DNA from: Fidelibacterota bacterium
Lineage (GTDB): Bacteria > Fidelibacterota > Marinisomatia > SCGC-AAA003-L08 > TS1B11
Direction: 5' to 3'
DNA length: 64,000 nt
Assembly (NCBI GenBank): GCA_004124295.1
Contig: SCKI01000001.1
Span: forward strand, 558,001-622,000
Each line of letters opens with the position of its first letter. The stretch's first letter is position 1. Below the pieces are notes generated by a model that saw nothing but the letters and a program-made list of their open reading frames with translations, was not told the origin of the DNA and did no database searches. Shown here piece by piece: positions 63,355-64,000 of the stretch. A program made the position numbers and the translations under genes.

Positions 63355-63503
63355 GAGAATGGTCAGATTGCGGATTGAGTTCTGGTTTAAAATGGTCTGT
63401 TTCCAATTTCGTTATTCATTGGCAACAATCCATATAAGGGCTCTCGACCAGCCAGATAAGGCAACTTTCTGACCTGCGCGACCCGAAGAACCGAACCGTA
63501 ATA

Positions 63504-63968
63504 TTACTTTTCCCGGCCCAGCGTTGTCAGTACCCCTGCAATCACTCCCCAAGCGATAGGGTGCATCAGGCTCAGGCCGACGATTGTTGAGGTAGCAACG
63601 GTTGCTGGCAGGGTCAGGGGGAGCGCGAAGGAAATTGCGAACACTACACCCGAAATAATCCAAAACAGCCTAATGGGACGGGCCACATATTTACCGAGGA
63701 GGGCCAGGAGTATCGTCGCTCCAAAGGCGGGGACCACATCCAATAAGATAATTACGCCCGCAGGCATAGGCTCCAGTGGGCCGCTGGGACCGCCCATGGG
63801 AATAATGTATGGAATACTAAACAGACGCTTGGTGATCCAGAAGAAAACGAGATTGGCAAAGGTCGCGCCAACCGCCGCAATCAAGCCGACCCGCCACAGT
63901 TTACCGATCTTCATGATTTGTTCACCTTGGGTAGATCCGCTTGCTGGCTCAGTCGTGGTTGTCATCAT
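63504..63968 (-). CDS. DUF6069 family membrane protein
   Basis: 154 residues with four helices: KLWRVGLIAAVGATFANLVF, VIILLDVVPAFGATILLALL, LFWIISGVVFAISFAL and MHPIAWGVIAGVLTTL. The pattern matches DUF6069, a family frequent in actinobacteria, of unknown function. AAAGGAG stands six bases before the double ATG at 63968. First gene transcribed toward the left at the right edge; upstream bases to 64000 show nothing else. Confidence 0.78.
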   Translation of the reverse strand: MMTTTTEPASGSTQGEQIMKIGKLWRVGLIAAVGATFANLVFFWITKRLFSIPYIIPMGGPSGPLEPMPAGVIILLDVVPAFGATILLALLGKYVARPIRLFWIISGVVFAISFALPLTLPATVATSTIVGLSLMHPIAWGVIAGVLTTLGREK

Positions 63969-64000
63969 TTTTCTCCTTTACATGCATGGAATGGGGCCTG

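Overview
The window is a GC-rich, gene-dense stretch of a bacterial chromosome with one tRNA and no rRNA. Genes for TonB-dependent uptake, outer-membrane lipoproteins, paired M16 peptidases, ferredoxin-dependent 2-oxoacid oxidation, an EtfAB-to-quinone route and a Sec-containing SelD suggest a Gram-negative organism of the FCB/Marinimicrobia-like sphere. The phylum is my inference and cannot be fixed from sequence alone.

1-6.5 kb (minus strand): a tightly overlapping operon of an M23 peptidase, a rhomboid protease, cytidine deaminase, uridine kinase, thymidine kinase, a CNT nucleoside transporter and adenylate kinase (cut by the window edge). It is a pyrimidine/nucleoside salvage unit. 6.6-9.9 kb (plus): a small unknown gene, a long acyl-CoA dehydrogenase, a zinc-ribbon protein and a DUF3467 protein. 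9.9-14 kb (minus): a TonB receptor and an unknown lipoprotein. 14.3-18.2 kb (minus): etfB-etfA, a membrane Fe-S protein matching the EtfAB:menaquinone oxidoreductase (EMO) type, and a previously uncalled 38-residue membrane peptide coupled to it. The acyl-CoA dehydrogenase, the EtfAB/EMO unit and an enoyl-CoA hydratase at 53.6 kb fit one fatty-acid oxidation pathway delivering electrons to quinone.

18.4-29.4 kb: an M16 peptidase pair (one active-looking, one without the zinc motif), selD with an in-frame UGA, korAB, a CBS protein, fumC and a NatAB-type ABC exporter. 29.6-44.1 kb: PBP1A, an SLC13-type transporter with a Usp protein, an MFS transporter, OsmC, an ECF sigma factor with its zinc anti-sigma partner, thioredoxin, a penicillin acylase family protein, GDPD, a PLP-dependent decarboxylase and an M28 peptidase.

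44.1-57.7 kb is a mosaic accessory zone. It has AT-richer cassettes, dispersed and tandem intergenic repeats, a tandem SPFH/prohibitin duplication with one truncated copy, a disulfide-less Lpd homologue, and a tRNA-Arg(TCT) gene whose 3' half reappears twice downstream, each time split by a similar ~50-base insert. 57.7-64 kb looks acquired: a DUF5519 protein, a Rieske-TPP enzyme fusion, an LtrA-ferredoxin fusion, an MFS transporter and a DUF6069 membrane protein.

The strongest unannotated signals are the Sec-encoding UGA of selD with a SECIS-like hairpin, the split tRNA-Arg fragments, the two Fe-S domain fusions, the EMO-coupled microprotein, and the 65-base block upstream of both SPFH copies that is better conserved than the genes themselves.
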